Positions 18,009 through 25,648 of a stretch of 64,000 bases of DNA are shown here, piece after piece. This DNA is from Acidiferrobacteraceae bacterium (GTDB taxonomy: Bacteria; Pseudomonadota; Gammaproteobacteria; Arenicellales; UBA868), in contig PBJL01000033.1 in the NCBI GenBank assembly GCA_002721105.1, positions 208,938 to 272,937 of the forward strand, in the 5' to 3' direction. Under the pieces are notes generated by a model. The model worked only from the letters and a program-made list of their open reading frames with translations. It did not search any database and was not told the origin of the DNA. A program made the position numbers and the translations under genes. The first letter of the stretch is position 1. Each line of letters begins with the position of its first letter.

Positions 18009-18093
18009 CCAGCTAATAATCCTTATTAATCAGTTAGATAGGAGATTTAGAAGGGCCCTCATTGCCATAATTTGATTATTTATATAGATCCCA

Positions 18094-19005
18094 ATGATTG
18101 ATACGCAATTGTATCCCCGTGACTTGAAAGGTTACGGATCGAGTCTGCCAAACGCAAGTTGGCCTAATGGTGCGCGTGTGGCAGTTCAATTTGTTCTCAA
18201 TTATGAAGAGGGCGCTGAAAGTAGCATACTTCATGGAGATGCTGAATCTGAAGCTTTTCTTTCAGAAATTGTTGGCGCCATTCCATGGCTTGGAAAGCGA
18301 CATATGAGTATGGAATCAATCTACGAGTACGGTTCTAGGGTTGGTTTCTGGCGCATCCTGAAACTTTTTCAAAAAAAGAATGTCCCGATCACTCTTTTCG
18401 CTGTTGCAATGGCTTTAGATCGTAACCCAGCTGTAGTAGATGCTGTGCTTAACGAGGGGCATGAAATCTGTTCCCATGGCTACCGTTGGATTGACTATCG
18501 TGACGTACCATTTGATATCGAGCAATCTCATATAACCAAAGCGATTGAGATTATAAAGAGGCTGACAGGAGAGCGACCATTAGGTTGGTACACCGGCAGG
18601 AACAGCGAAAATACAAGAAAACTAATAGTTGAGGAGGGAGGGTTTTTGTATGACTCAGATGCATATAATGATGATTTACCGTATTGGCTTCGAATTGCGG
18701 ATAAGAATCATTTAGTAATCCCTTACACTCTCGATGCAAACGACATGCGTTTTGTCATGCCCCAAGGATTTAATTCTAGCGAGCAGTTTTTTGTTTATTT
18801 AAGAGACAGCTTTGATCTACTATATACAGAAGGATTAGAAACACCGAAAATGATGTCAATAGGATTGCATTGTCGCCTTATAGGTCGGCCCGGTCGAATT
18901 CGAGCTCTTGAACGTTTCATAGATCATGTTCAAAAGCACGATAAGGTTTGGTTGTGCCGTAGGTTGGATATTGCACATCACTGGTATCGGTATCATTCAC
19001 CCTAG
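18094..19005 (+). CDS. puuE: Allantoinase PuuE (polysaccharide deacetylase-like)
   Basis: Cofactor-light allantoinase that hydrolyses allantoin to allantoate; unrelated to the AllB amidohydrolase. The 303-residue protein begins YPRDLKGYGSSLPNASWPNGARVAVQFVLNYEEGAE and contains RHMSMESIYEYGSRVGFWRIL, EICSHGYRWIDY and RPLGWYTGR, all characteristic of PuuE. It is divergent from uraH across a 239-base region holding the left-arm promoter. ATG 18094 has a weak ribosome binding site. uraD follows 27 bases later. Confidence 0.93.
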   Translation: MIDTQLYPRDLKGYGSSLPNASWPNGARVAVQFVLNYEEGAESSILHGDAESEAFLSEIVGAIPWLGKRHMSMESIYEYGSRVGFWRILKLFQKKNVPITLFAVAMALDRNPAVVDAVLNEGHEICSHGYRWIDYRDVPFDIEQSHITKAIEIIKRLTGERPLGWYTGRNSENTRKLIVEEGGFLYDSDAYNDDLPYWLRIADKNHLVIPYTLDANDMRFVMPQGFNSSEQFFVYLRDSFDLLYTEGLETPKMMSIGLHCRLIGRPGRIRALERFIDHVQKHDKVWLCRRLDIAHHWYRYHSP

Positions 19006-19032
19006 TAAGCCTGATTTACCGGATAAATTATT

Positions 19033-19572
19033 GTGGACAGCAATCAGTTACCTGTAATTACCCCAAATCAGATGAATCGCGAGAATTTTGTTTCAACTTT
19101 TGGCCACATTTATGAAAATTCCCCTTGGATCGCAACTCATGTTTGGAACATGGGATTAACTCAGCAACATAATACATTGTCGGGTCTTTTCACAGCGTTT
19201 GTGGATGTTATCGCATCTGCAGGAATGGAGCCTCAAATGCGTTTACTCTGCACACACCCTCAGTTAGCTCGCCGGATCGGCCAAAGTGAAACACTCACAA
19301 AAACATCTAGAGACGAGCAAGAAACTGCCGGTCTAAATAATTGTAGTGAAGAAGAATTCAATGAATTTCGAAGCCTTAATCATTTATACAAAGAAAGATT
19401 TGGATTCCCATTCATTTTGGCTGTTGGTGGGCGGCATCGAAATGAAATATTAGAAATTTTTAGAAAACGCATAAAAAACGATTCAGAATGTGAATTGAAA
19501 GAGGCACTAAAGCAAGTGCATCAAATAGCTTATTTGCGCTTATGTGATATTAAATTGGTTGGCAAATATTGA
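19033..19572 (+). CDS. uraD: 2-oxo-4-hydroxy-4-carboxy-5-ureidoimidazoline (OHCU) decarboxylase
   Basis: Converts OHCU to (S)-allantoin, linking UraH to PuuE. The 179-residue protein carries the family active-site motif CTHPQLARRI (catalytic His), the N-terminal FVSTFGHIYENSPWIA, and FGFPFILAVGGR near the C-terminus. It begins with GTG at 19033; ATG 19072 is an internal alternative that would lose the conserved N-terminus partly. It is the second gene of the puuE-uraD pair and ends just before the right-arm promoter. Confidence 0.92.
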   Translation: MDSNQLPVITPNQMNRENFVSTFGHIYENSPWIATHVWNMGLTQQHNTLSGLFTAFVDVIASAGMEPQMRLLCTHPQLARRIGQSETLTKTSRDEQETAGLNNCSEEEFNEFRSLNHLYKERFGFPFILAVGGRHRNEILEIFRKRIKNDSECELKEALKQVHQIAYLRLCDIKLVGKY

Positions 19573-19591
19573 ATTTTATGACGAATAAAGT

Positions 19592-19620
19592 TTGCCTCGG
19601 ATCGTATTGATCTGTATGAT
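19592..19620 (+). promoter_or_regulatory. Predicted sigma70 promoter of the carbamoyltransferase-to-DUF2877 operon
   Basis: -35 TTGCCT (19592-19597), 17-base spacer, -10 TATGAT (19615-19620) in the context CTGTATGATT, ten bases shared exactly with the promoter of the opposite arm. It fires into leader RNA copy 2. It lies 20 bases after the uraD stop, so part of the right-arm expression is independent of puuE-uraD. Confidence 0.65.
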
Positions 19621-19626
19621 TAGACC

Positions 19627-19689
19627 CCAGAAATGGATAAAGTTTGCCAAGTCGTCACGCGATAGGAACCGAGCAGGTTCCTTTTTTTT
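19627..19689 (+). ncRNA. Candidate conserved leader RNA (attenuator or riboswitch-like), copy 2
   Basis: About 60 nt from the predicted start to the T-run. It shares with copy 1 (17911-17973, minus) the blocks AAGTCGT at the same distance from the -10 box, GATAGGAACC, GGTTCC and T8; the 39-base interval between CTGTATGATT and GATAGGAACC has the same length in both copies, while its first 11 bases share no position. About 130 bases separate the terminator from the carbamoyltransferase ATG. It could be a 5' leader or an independent small RNA. Confidence 0.55.
19664..19689 (+). terminator. Intrinsic terminator inside the leader of the carbamoyltransferase operon
   Basis: Stem AGGAACC / GGTTCCT around the loop GAGCA, followed by eight Ts (19682-19689). 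It could end the puuE-uraD message, but because a promoter lies between uraD and the hairpin it also stops transcripts begun at that promoter, as in the opposite arm. Confidence 0.85.
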
Positions 19690-19819
19690 GTCTCGAATCT
19701 ATAGCTGTATTGTTCAGAAGAAATTATTGTGTTCGAGCATGTTGCGTCTCTTTAAATATTCATTTTCTGGAATACACTGCATGGGTTGAAAAGAATTAGT
19801 CAAAAGAGGAAATAGATCA

Positions 19820-20851
19820 ATGGCTCTAAAATCTGGATTTGCTCCAAAAGATATTTTTAAACAAGTTGAACGAACCGGAATTAAAGGACGTCATTTGACG
19901 TTTATTGACGATTTAGCTTCTAAAGAGCTCGAGAATTTATTCATCACTGCTGAAATGCTAGAACCTTTTTGGCGGAGTGGCGTAAGTCTTCTGAAGGATA
20001 AGATTCTTTGTACACTATTTTTTCAACCTAGCACTCGTACGAGGTTTAGTCACGAGACTGCAATGATTCGTTTAGGCGGATCTATTCTTACCGAATCAAA
20101 TCCCTTAATTAGTTCTTCAGCAGCCAAGAACGAATCTTTGCATGATTCTATAAGAGTAATATCACAGTATGCAGATGTGCTTGTCTTGCGTCATCCAGAT
20201 CATAATAGAGTCATATCGGATATTGAGCAATTAAATGGTAATGCGATACCAATCATTAGCGGTGGTTATGGCAATGTTACGCACCCGACCCAGGGGCTGC
20301 TTGACATGTATACTGCTTGGCGCGCTTTGGGAAATGATTTTCATGAAATGACAGTCATGATAGCGACACCAGATCTCTCAAGAGCACGTTCGGGGCAATC
20401 ATTTGCTCTAGGTTTAGCGCGGATGGGGGCAAAACTTGTCTACTCCGGAACTGAGGGTTTGCGTACCCCAGATGTAATTCGATCAAAATTAGATGAATTG
20501 GGGGCAAACTATACAGAATACAATGATCTAACAGCAAAACAGCAAGAACAACTGATTTTAGATGAAGGGGTTGATCTTTTGTATTTGCCGGGCTGTTCAG
20601 TAAAGAAAGGGGAAGCAGGCCGAGACGATTTTATGAAAAAAATGCAAGAGTACTACTTTACGGTTGATAGTCTAAATCGAATAAGCGAAAAGAATGGCAA
20701 GTCAGTTGGTGTTATGCATTCGTTACCGCGGAATGAGGGTGAATTTGATTTCAAAATTGATGATACCGAATATGAACTCTATTTTAAACAAATAAGTTTC
20801 TCAGTACCTCTTCGTATGTCTCTACTACTTAATATAGTCGGCACATCGTGA
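19820..20851 (+). CDS. Aspartate/ornithine carbamoyltransferase superfamily protein (catabolic, YgeW-like context)
   Basis: A 343-residue carbamoyltransferase fold protein. The carbamoyl-phosphate site FFQPSTRTRFSHETAMIRLGG (about residue 66) and the HPTQGLLDMYT motif are intact, and GVMHSLPRNEGEF replaces the usual ATCase C-terminal LPR region. The residues that select the amino-group acceptor differ from ordinary PyrB, and the gene is not near pyr genes but sits in front of carbamate kinase in a purine-degradation operon, like E. coli ygeW. I infer a catabolic role, releasing carbamoyl phosphate from a ureido compound, though the substrate is unknown. Aspartate transcarbamylase activity is not excluded. 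Confidence 0.8.
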   Translation: MALKSGFAPKDIFKQVERTGIKGRHLTFIDDLASKELENLFITAEMLEPFWRSGVSLLKDKILCTLFFQPSTRTRFSHETAMIRLGGSILTESNPLISSSAAKNESLHDSIRVISQYADVLVLRHPDHNRVISDIEQLNGNAIPIISGGYGNVTHPTQGLLDMYTAWRALGNDFHEMTVMIATPDLSRARSGQSFALGLARMGAKLVYSGTEGLRTPDVIRSKLDELGANYTEYNDLTAKQQEQLILDEGVDLLYLPGCSVKKGEAGRDDFMKKMQEYYFTVDSLNRISEKNGKSVGVMHSLPRNEGEFDFKIDDTEYELYFKQISFSVPLRMSLLLNIVGTS

Positions 20852-20870
20852 CTGCAAAATTCCTGATCTA

Positions 20871-21884
20871 ATGATAAAAAAAGTTAAAACAAAGATTGTT
20901 ATTATTGGCACCGGAGGCACCATAGCAGGCCGCGCAAAGGTGAGTAGTGATCTTTCATATAATGCTGCGGAATTAACTGTAGATGAGTTGGCTCTATCAG
21001 TACCCGGACTTGATGAATTAGCTGACATCGTTTTGTGTGATCTTTTCTCTTTGAACTCAAAGGATATGGGGCCCATAGAATGGATTAAATTAGCTTTAAC
21101 TGTTAAGGAGTATGCTGAAAACGCTGATATTTCTGGTATTGTGGTGACTCATGGGACAGATACTCTAGAAGAAGCAGCCCTATTCTTAGAGCTAACTCTG
21201 AATACTCCAAAACCAGTTGTTATTACGGGCAGTATGCGGGCTTCAACTGCGCTTAGCGCAGATGGCCCCTCCAACATTTACCAGGCAGTTCAGGTTAGCA
21301 CAGAAGCGAGCGCGTCAGAAAGAGGCGTTTTAGTGGTGTTCAATGGTGAGATTTACGCGGGCTGGCGAATCATGAAAGCGCATTCCCTTAATACAGGTGC
21401 CTTTGGGAGCGTTATCTCACCTGGTTACTTAATTGGAAATGTATATCCTGGACACACTAGTTTTTTTGTGCCTAAAGGTTTTGTCTGGCACCGGGGGTTC
21501 TTTAGTTCGGTTCTGACTAATAATTCGAAGTTGCCTGATGTGGTGATTCATTACGTCACTGCTGGGGGTAGTGAAAATATTTTGTCAGGTCTTCAGACTG
21601 ATTCTTTTGCCGGCTTAGTTCTAGCAGCATTTGGTAGTGGCGAAATTCCTGAGGTACTAATGCCTAAGCTGATAGAGTTTGCGAAGAAAGGGTTACCTAT
21701 TGTTGTTTCCTCTCGGGTACAAAATGCTGTTGTGTTACCAGAAACTATGACGCTAGAGGAGAGTGAAACTGTGATAGCGTCTAGACATTTAAATCCACAG
21801 AAGTCAGCTCTATTGTTATCATTGATCCTAGCAACGGAAAATAGTCCCGCCGATATATTTTTTCGTATAGATCTTATGGAATAG
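20871..21884 (+). CDS. Asparaginase-family amidohydrolase
   Basis: A 337-residue asparaginase/glutaminase-fold enzyme without a signal peptide, so probably cytoplasmic. Both catalytic threonine motifs are present: GTGGTIAG (about residue 13) and VTHGTDTLEEAA (about residue 89), then KPVVITGSMRASTALSADGPSNIYQAV. It sits between the carbamoyltransferase (19-base gap) and carbamate kinase (4 bases), which is unusual for a plain asparagine-degrading enzyme. An amide intermediate of the pathway, such as oxamate, is a conceivable substrate, but this is speculation; L-asparaginase remains the default. Confidence 0.8.
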   Translation: MIKKVKTKIVIIGTGGTIAGRAKVSSDLSYNAAELTVDELALSVPGLDELADIVLCDLFSLNSKDMGPIEWIKLALTVKEYAENADISGIVVTHGTDTLEEAALFLELTLNTPKPVVITGSMRASTALSADGPSNIYQAVQVSTEASASERGVLVVFNGEIYAGWRIMKAHSLNTGAFGSVISPGYLIGNVYPGHTSFFVPKGFVWHRGFFSSVLTNNSKLPDVVIHYVTAGGSENILSGLQTDSFAGLVLAAFGSGEIPEVLMPKLIEFAKKGLPIVVSSRVQNAVVLPETMTLEESETVIASRHLNPQKSALLLSLILATENSPADIFFRIDLME

Positions 21885-21888
21885 GTTG

Positions 21889-22863
21889 ATGATAAAGTCT
21901 TATTTGCCTTCTGATTTGCCTCCTCGATTACTTATAGCTGTTGGGGGTAACGCTATTCACCCGGCGGGCATCACTGGAACGCCTGAAGAACAGATGACCG
22001 TAGCAGCTGAGGCGGCAGAGATTTTGTTACCCATACTGGAACTTGAAAAAGAGCTTGTTATAACTCATGGTAATGGTCCTGCCGTTGGGAAAACAATACT
22101 ACGCCAAGTTTTAGCGCGCCATCGCGTTACGCCAATGTCTCTAGACATTTGCGTTGCAAATACGCAGGGTGTGACGGCTTATCTTCTGATGCAGGCTTTT
22201 GAAAATGCTCTCAGACAGGTTGGAAATAAGCGCCATGCAATTGGATTGGTTACCCAAGTTGAGGTGGATCCGGGTGATGTGGCATTTCAGAATCCAACCA
22301 AACCGGTAGGCTATTTTTATACTGAGGAAGAGGCAAGAAGCCTTGAATCAGAGTTAGGGTGGACTCTAGTCGAAGATGCTGGTCGAGGATGGAGACAAGT
22401 AGTACCGTCCCCCGAACCCCAACACATTTGCGATATTTCGCTAATTGACGCATTGGCTGGACGGGGGACCATAGTCATAGCTGGAGGCGGCGGCGGGATT
22501 CCTGTGGTGAGAGACAAAATGGGGATACGTCGCGGCATCGAAGGTGTGATAGACAAAGATCTCACATCACAGCACATGGCGACTATTTTAGGTATTGAAC
22601 ATATGATGATTTTAACAGGTGTGAAAAAAGTCGCATTGAATTTTGGTACAAATTCGGCACGAGAATTAAATACGGTTTCAGTTTCAGAAATGAAAGTTTA
22701 TCAGGGGGAGGGCCATTTTGCGAAGGGTAGTATGGGACCCAAAGTGGAAGCCGCTATTCGATTTGTGGAGCGTGGAGGCAAGCGTGCAGTTATTGCCCAT
22801 CTTGAGGAAGCTTTGCCGGCGCTGATGGGGGAAGCAGGAACTCAAATTGTGGCAGACAGATGA
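21889..22863 (+). CDS. arcC: Carbamate kinase
   Basis: Converts carbamoyl phosphate and ADP to ATP, ammonia and carbon dioxide, the energy-yielding end of the pathway. About 324 residues; signature features AVGGNAIHPAG at the N-terminus, VITHGNGPAVG, VEDAGRGWRQVVPSPEP and IVIAGGGGGIPVV, KDLTSQHMATILG, and the C-terminal GSMGPKVEAAIRFVERGGKRAVIA. The best start is ATG 21889; TTG 21886 is immediately before it. It is placed 4 bases after the asparaginase-like gene and is closely followed by the aminotransferase. Confidence 0.93.
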   Translation: MIKSYLPSDLPPRLLIAVGGNAIHPAGITGTPEEQMTVAAEAAEILLPILELEKELVITHGNGPAVGKTILRQVLARHRVTPMSLDICVANTQGVTAYLLMQAFENALRQVGNKRHAIGLVTQVEVDPGDVAFQNPTKPVGYFYTEEEARSLESELGWTLVEDAGRGWRQVVPSPEPQHICDISLIDALAGRGTIVIAGGGGGIPVVRDKMGIRRGIEGVIDKDLTSQHMATILGIEHMMILTGVKKVALNFGTNSARELNTVSVSEMKVYQGEGHFAKGSMGPKVEAAIRFVERGGKRAVIAHLEEALPALMGEAGTQIVADR

Positions 22864-22915
22864 CAATGTATTTGTGCAATAAACCAGGATACAAAAAAGG
22901 AGACGTACAAGGCTT

Positions 22916-24178
22916 ATGAGCGACCATTCAAATTTGACCGATGATCATATATTTGCACCCCTAGATCCTGAGCCACGACTATTGATGGGACCGGGCCCCG
23001 TTGATGTCTACCCTCGCGTTTTAGGTGCGATGTCAAGTTCTATGCTAGGGCAATTCGATCCTCAGTTTACTGAATATATGAATGAGGTTATGCACTTATA
23101 TCGACAAGTATATCGGACGGCCAATCATTGGACCTTGTTGGTAAATGGTACTGCTCGTGCCGGTATTGAAGCTTGCCTCAATTCCTTGATATCTCCAGGC
23201 GACAAAGTATTAATTCCTATTTTTGGGCGTTTTGGACATCTTCTGACGGAAATCGCTAAGCGATCGGGCGCTGATATCGTTAACCTTCAGGCAGAGTGGG
23301 GTACAGTATTTACAGCCGATCAACTTGCTGATGCTATTCAGCAATATAAGCCACAGATCCTTGCTCTAGTGCATGGAGATACTTCTACAACTATGGCTCA
23401 ACCCCTAAGTGAGATTGGCCCACTTTGCCGAAAATTAGGTGTTATAACCTATGTTGATGCGACTGCAACATTGGGTGGGATGCGTTTGGATTCGGATTCT
23501 TGGTGTTTGGATGCGGTTTCTGCAGGTCTTCAAAAATGTATGTCAGGACCGCCTGGAACATCTCCAGTAACCTTAAGTGATCGAGCGGTTGAACGGATCC
23601 AGAAACGTAAACATGTAGAGGCTGGAATTCGATCAGCAGATAGTGATGATGGGGATGGTATGGTTATTCAATCCAATTACCTTGATTTGGCAATGTTGAT
23701 GGATTATTGGAGCCCGCGCCGACTTAATCATCACACCGAGTCTACTTCGATGCTTTATGGCGCTAGAGAATGCGCTAGAGTAGTTTTGCAGGAGGGATTA
23801 GAGGCAGGTTTTTATCGTCATAAACTTGCAAGTACAGCACTGCGTAATGGTTTAACAGCCATGGGGCTCAAACTCTTTGGCGATCCTAAGAATCGTATGG
23901 ATAATGTGACAGGCATCCTTGTTCCTCCCGAAATCGCCGATGAGAGCTTGGTGCGAAAATCAATGCTTGAGGATTTTGGTATTGAGATTGGCACCTCTTT
24001 TGGTCCATTACAAGGTAAGATCTGGCGAATTGGGACTATGGGTTACGTTTGCCGGAAAGCCAACGTTTTGCGTTGCCTTAGTAGTTTTGAGAATGTGCTT
24101 CGTCGTCAGGGTTTTGTTCCTAACCAAGGGGTCGGCGTAGATACGGCATGCGCAACCTATGATGAAAAAGATACATAA
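22916..24178 (+). CDS. (S)-ureidoglycine-glyoxylate aminotransferase-like, class V PLP enzyme
   Basis: A 420-residue fold-type I aminotransferase of the alanine-glyoxylate/PucG group. Landmarks: LLMGPGPVDVYPRVLGAMSS, LVNGTARAGIEACL, YVDATATLGG, and SAGLQKCMSGPPGTSPV with the Schiff-base Lys at about residue 204. PucG-type enzymes move the amino group of ureidoglycine to glyoxylate, giving oxalurate and glycine; oxalurate would then be the substrate of the proteins downstream. A strong ribosome binding site (AAAGGAG near 22897) precedes the ATG. It lies 53 bases after carbamate kinase. Confidence 0.85.
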   Translation: MSDHSNLTDDHIFAPLDPEPRLLMGPGPVDVYPRVLGAMSSSMLGQFDPQFTEYMNEVMHLYRQVYRTANHWTLLVNGTARAGIEACLNSLISPGDKVLIPIFGRFGHLLTEIAKRSGADIVNLQAEWGTVFTADQLADAIQQYKPQILALVHGDTSTTMAQPLSEIGPLCRKLGVITYVDATATLGGMRLDSDSWCLDAVSAGLQKCMSGPPGTSPVTLSDRAVERIQKRKHVEAGIRSADSDDGDGMVIQSNYLDLAMLMDYWSPRRLNHHTESTSMLYGARECARVVLQEGLEAGFYRHKLASTALRNGLTAMGLKLFGDPKNRMDNVTGILVPPEIADESLVRKSMLEDFGIEIGTSFGPLQGKIWRIGTMGYVCRKANVLRCLSSFENVLRRQGFVPNQGVGVDTACATYDEKDT

Positions 24179-24191
24179 AGAGAGCAGCGTT

Positions 24192-24380
24192 ATGACTGAA
24201 GAAAAAGGCAAAATCAAATCTGGCTTACTCAATAGCGAAATTCGAGTTGTAAATATTGGGCTAACTAGGTTTGCCGATGATCTTATGAGCCAAGGTATTG
24301 AGGTGGTTCAAGTCGATTGGACTCCGCCGGCCAGGGGTAACCCAAGGCTTGCTGACTTACTATCAAAATTAACGGATTAA
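24192..24380 (+). CDS. Small stand-alone module associated with DUF1116/FdrA proteins
   Basis: A 62-residue ORF from ATG 24192 (an earlier in-frame ATG at 24159 overlaps the aminotransferase). The sequence EIRVVNIGLTRFADDLMSQGIEVVQVDWTPPARGNPRLADLLSKL matches, in my recollection, a short segment found fused to FdrA or DUF1116 proteins in other bacteria (VVNIGL...QG..VVHVDW.PP). Here it is encoded separately, in a different frame from the DUF1116 gene that starts 3 bases later at TTG 24383. It is thus probably a split-off subunit or domain rather than a broken gene. It fits an operon with DUF1116, FdrA and DUF2877. Confidence 0.65.
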   Translation: MTEEKGKIKSGLLNSEIRVVNIGLTRFADDLMSQGIEVVQVDWTPPARGNPRLADLLSKLTD

Positions 24381-24382
24381 TT

Positions 24383-25648
24383 TTGACTTTATCTCTTCAG
24401 CAACAGATTTTTTCTGCAAACAAGGAAGCTCTTCAACGTCTATTAGAGGCGGATCCAGTACTGGTAGATGTTGTTTCAGCAGGCGAAGCCATACCAGATT
24501 TAAATGATCATATGATTCTACATGCTGGGCCACCTATCGATTGGAATGAGATGTGTGGACCAATGCGTGGCGCTATAGCTGGGGTGGCGGTTTATGAGGG
24601 GTGGGCCAAAAATTTGAAACAGGCAGAAAATTTGGCCTCTAAAGGCGCTTTTGAATTGCACCCCAATCATCATTTTTCTGCAGTAGGACCTATGACAGGC
24701 CTTACCACTCGCAGCCAGCCAGTACTAGTTGTTGAGAATAGAAAGTTCAGTAATCGGGCGTTTTGCACCATTAACGAAGGACTTGGTAAGGTCATGCGTT
24801 TTGGAGGTAATGATGATTCTGTGTTACTTCGACTTGCTTGGTTGCGAGATATATTGGGGCCGGCTTTAAGTAAGGCCCTAAAAGCTGAATCAGGCATTCT
24901 GCTAAAACCTCTGATCGCTCGTGGTCTTACGATGGGTGACGAGATGCATCAACGAAACGTGGGCTGTTCTAGTTTAATAATTCGTGAATTAGCGCCCCGT
25001 CTCGCAAAAAAAGTCAGTAACAATGATCATCTGGCTGAAATTTTTGCTTTTCTCGGAAACAATGATCAATTTTTTTTGAATATTGCTATGGCCACGGGTA
25101 AAGCAATAATGGATCCGCTTCACAATATTCACGCATCCACAATTGTCACTGCCATGAGTCGTAATGGTACTGAATTTGGGATCAGAGTAAGCGGTCTCGG
25201 CAACCAGTGGTTTACCGCGCCAGTTGAGATGCCACAAGGCTTATATTTTCCTGGGTTTACCGCAACCGATGCTAACCCGGATATGGGTGATTCTACAATT
25301 GTTGAAACGGTTGGTCTTGGTGGATTTGCGATGGCTGCAGCGCCTGCAGTAGCAGGATTTGTGGGAGCTGGCACCGCGAGTGAAGCAGCTAACACAAGTA
25401 GATTGATGGCTGAAATCACATTGGCTCAGAACCCGGCGTGGACTATGCCATCGCTCGACTTTAAGGGTGTACCAACCGGAATTGATATTCGATTAGTGGT
25501 TGAAACAGCCATCGCGCCAATGATCAATACAGGTATTGCGCATAAAGAACCCGGGGTGGGTCAAGTGGGCGCTGGTGTGGTTCGCGCTCCATTGGAATGT
25601 TTCGAAAAAGCGCTAGAGGCTTTTGCGGATAAAGTGGGCGTGAAATGA
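24383..25648 (+). CDS. DUF1116 family protein (YlbE/AllG-like), likely oxamate carbamoyltransferase component
   Basis: A 421-residue protein of the DUF1116 family: LLEADPVLVDVVSAGEAIP near the N-terminus, LHAGPPIDWNEMCGPMRGAIAGVAVYEGWAK, PMTGLTTRSQPVLVVEN, RNVGCSSLIIRELAP, ISTMATGKAIMDP and a glycine/alanine-rich VGLGGFAMAAAPAVAGFVG. The annotated start is TTG 24383, directly after the small module. E. coli ylbE, with fdrA and ylbF, has been assigned in recent work to the oxamate carbamoyltransferase (AllFGH); I rely on memory for this. The stop codon overlaps the FdrA start (25645-25648). Confidence 0.85.
   Translation: MTLSLQQQIFSANKEALQRLLEADPVLVDVVSAGEAIPDLNDHMILHAGPPIDWNEMCGPMRGAIAGVAVYEGWAKNLKQAENLASKGAFELHPNHHFSAVGPMTGLTTRSQPVLVVENRKFSNRAFCTINEGLGKVMRFGGNDDSVLLRLAWLRDILGPALSKALKAESGILLKPLIARGLTMGDEMHQRNVGCSSLIIRELAPRLAKKVSNNDHLAEIFAFLGNNDQFFLNIAMATGKAIMDPLHNIHASTIVTAMSRNGTEFGIRVSGLGNQWFTAPVEMPQGLYFPGFTATDANPDMGDSTIVETVGLGGFAMAAAPAVAGFVGAGTASEAANTSRLMAEITLAQNPAWTMPSLDFKGVPTGIDIRLVVETAIAPMINTGIAHKEPGVGQVGAGVVRAPLECFEKALEAFADKVGVK

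Noticed and set aside
19592..19789. Short plus-strand ORF running through leader RNA copy 2
   Set aside because: It overlaps the promoter and terminator, starts without a ribosome binding site, and has no family resemblance.
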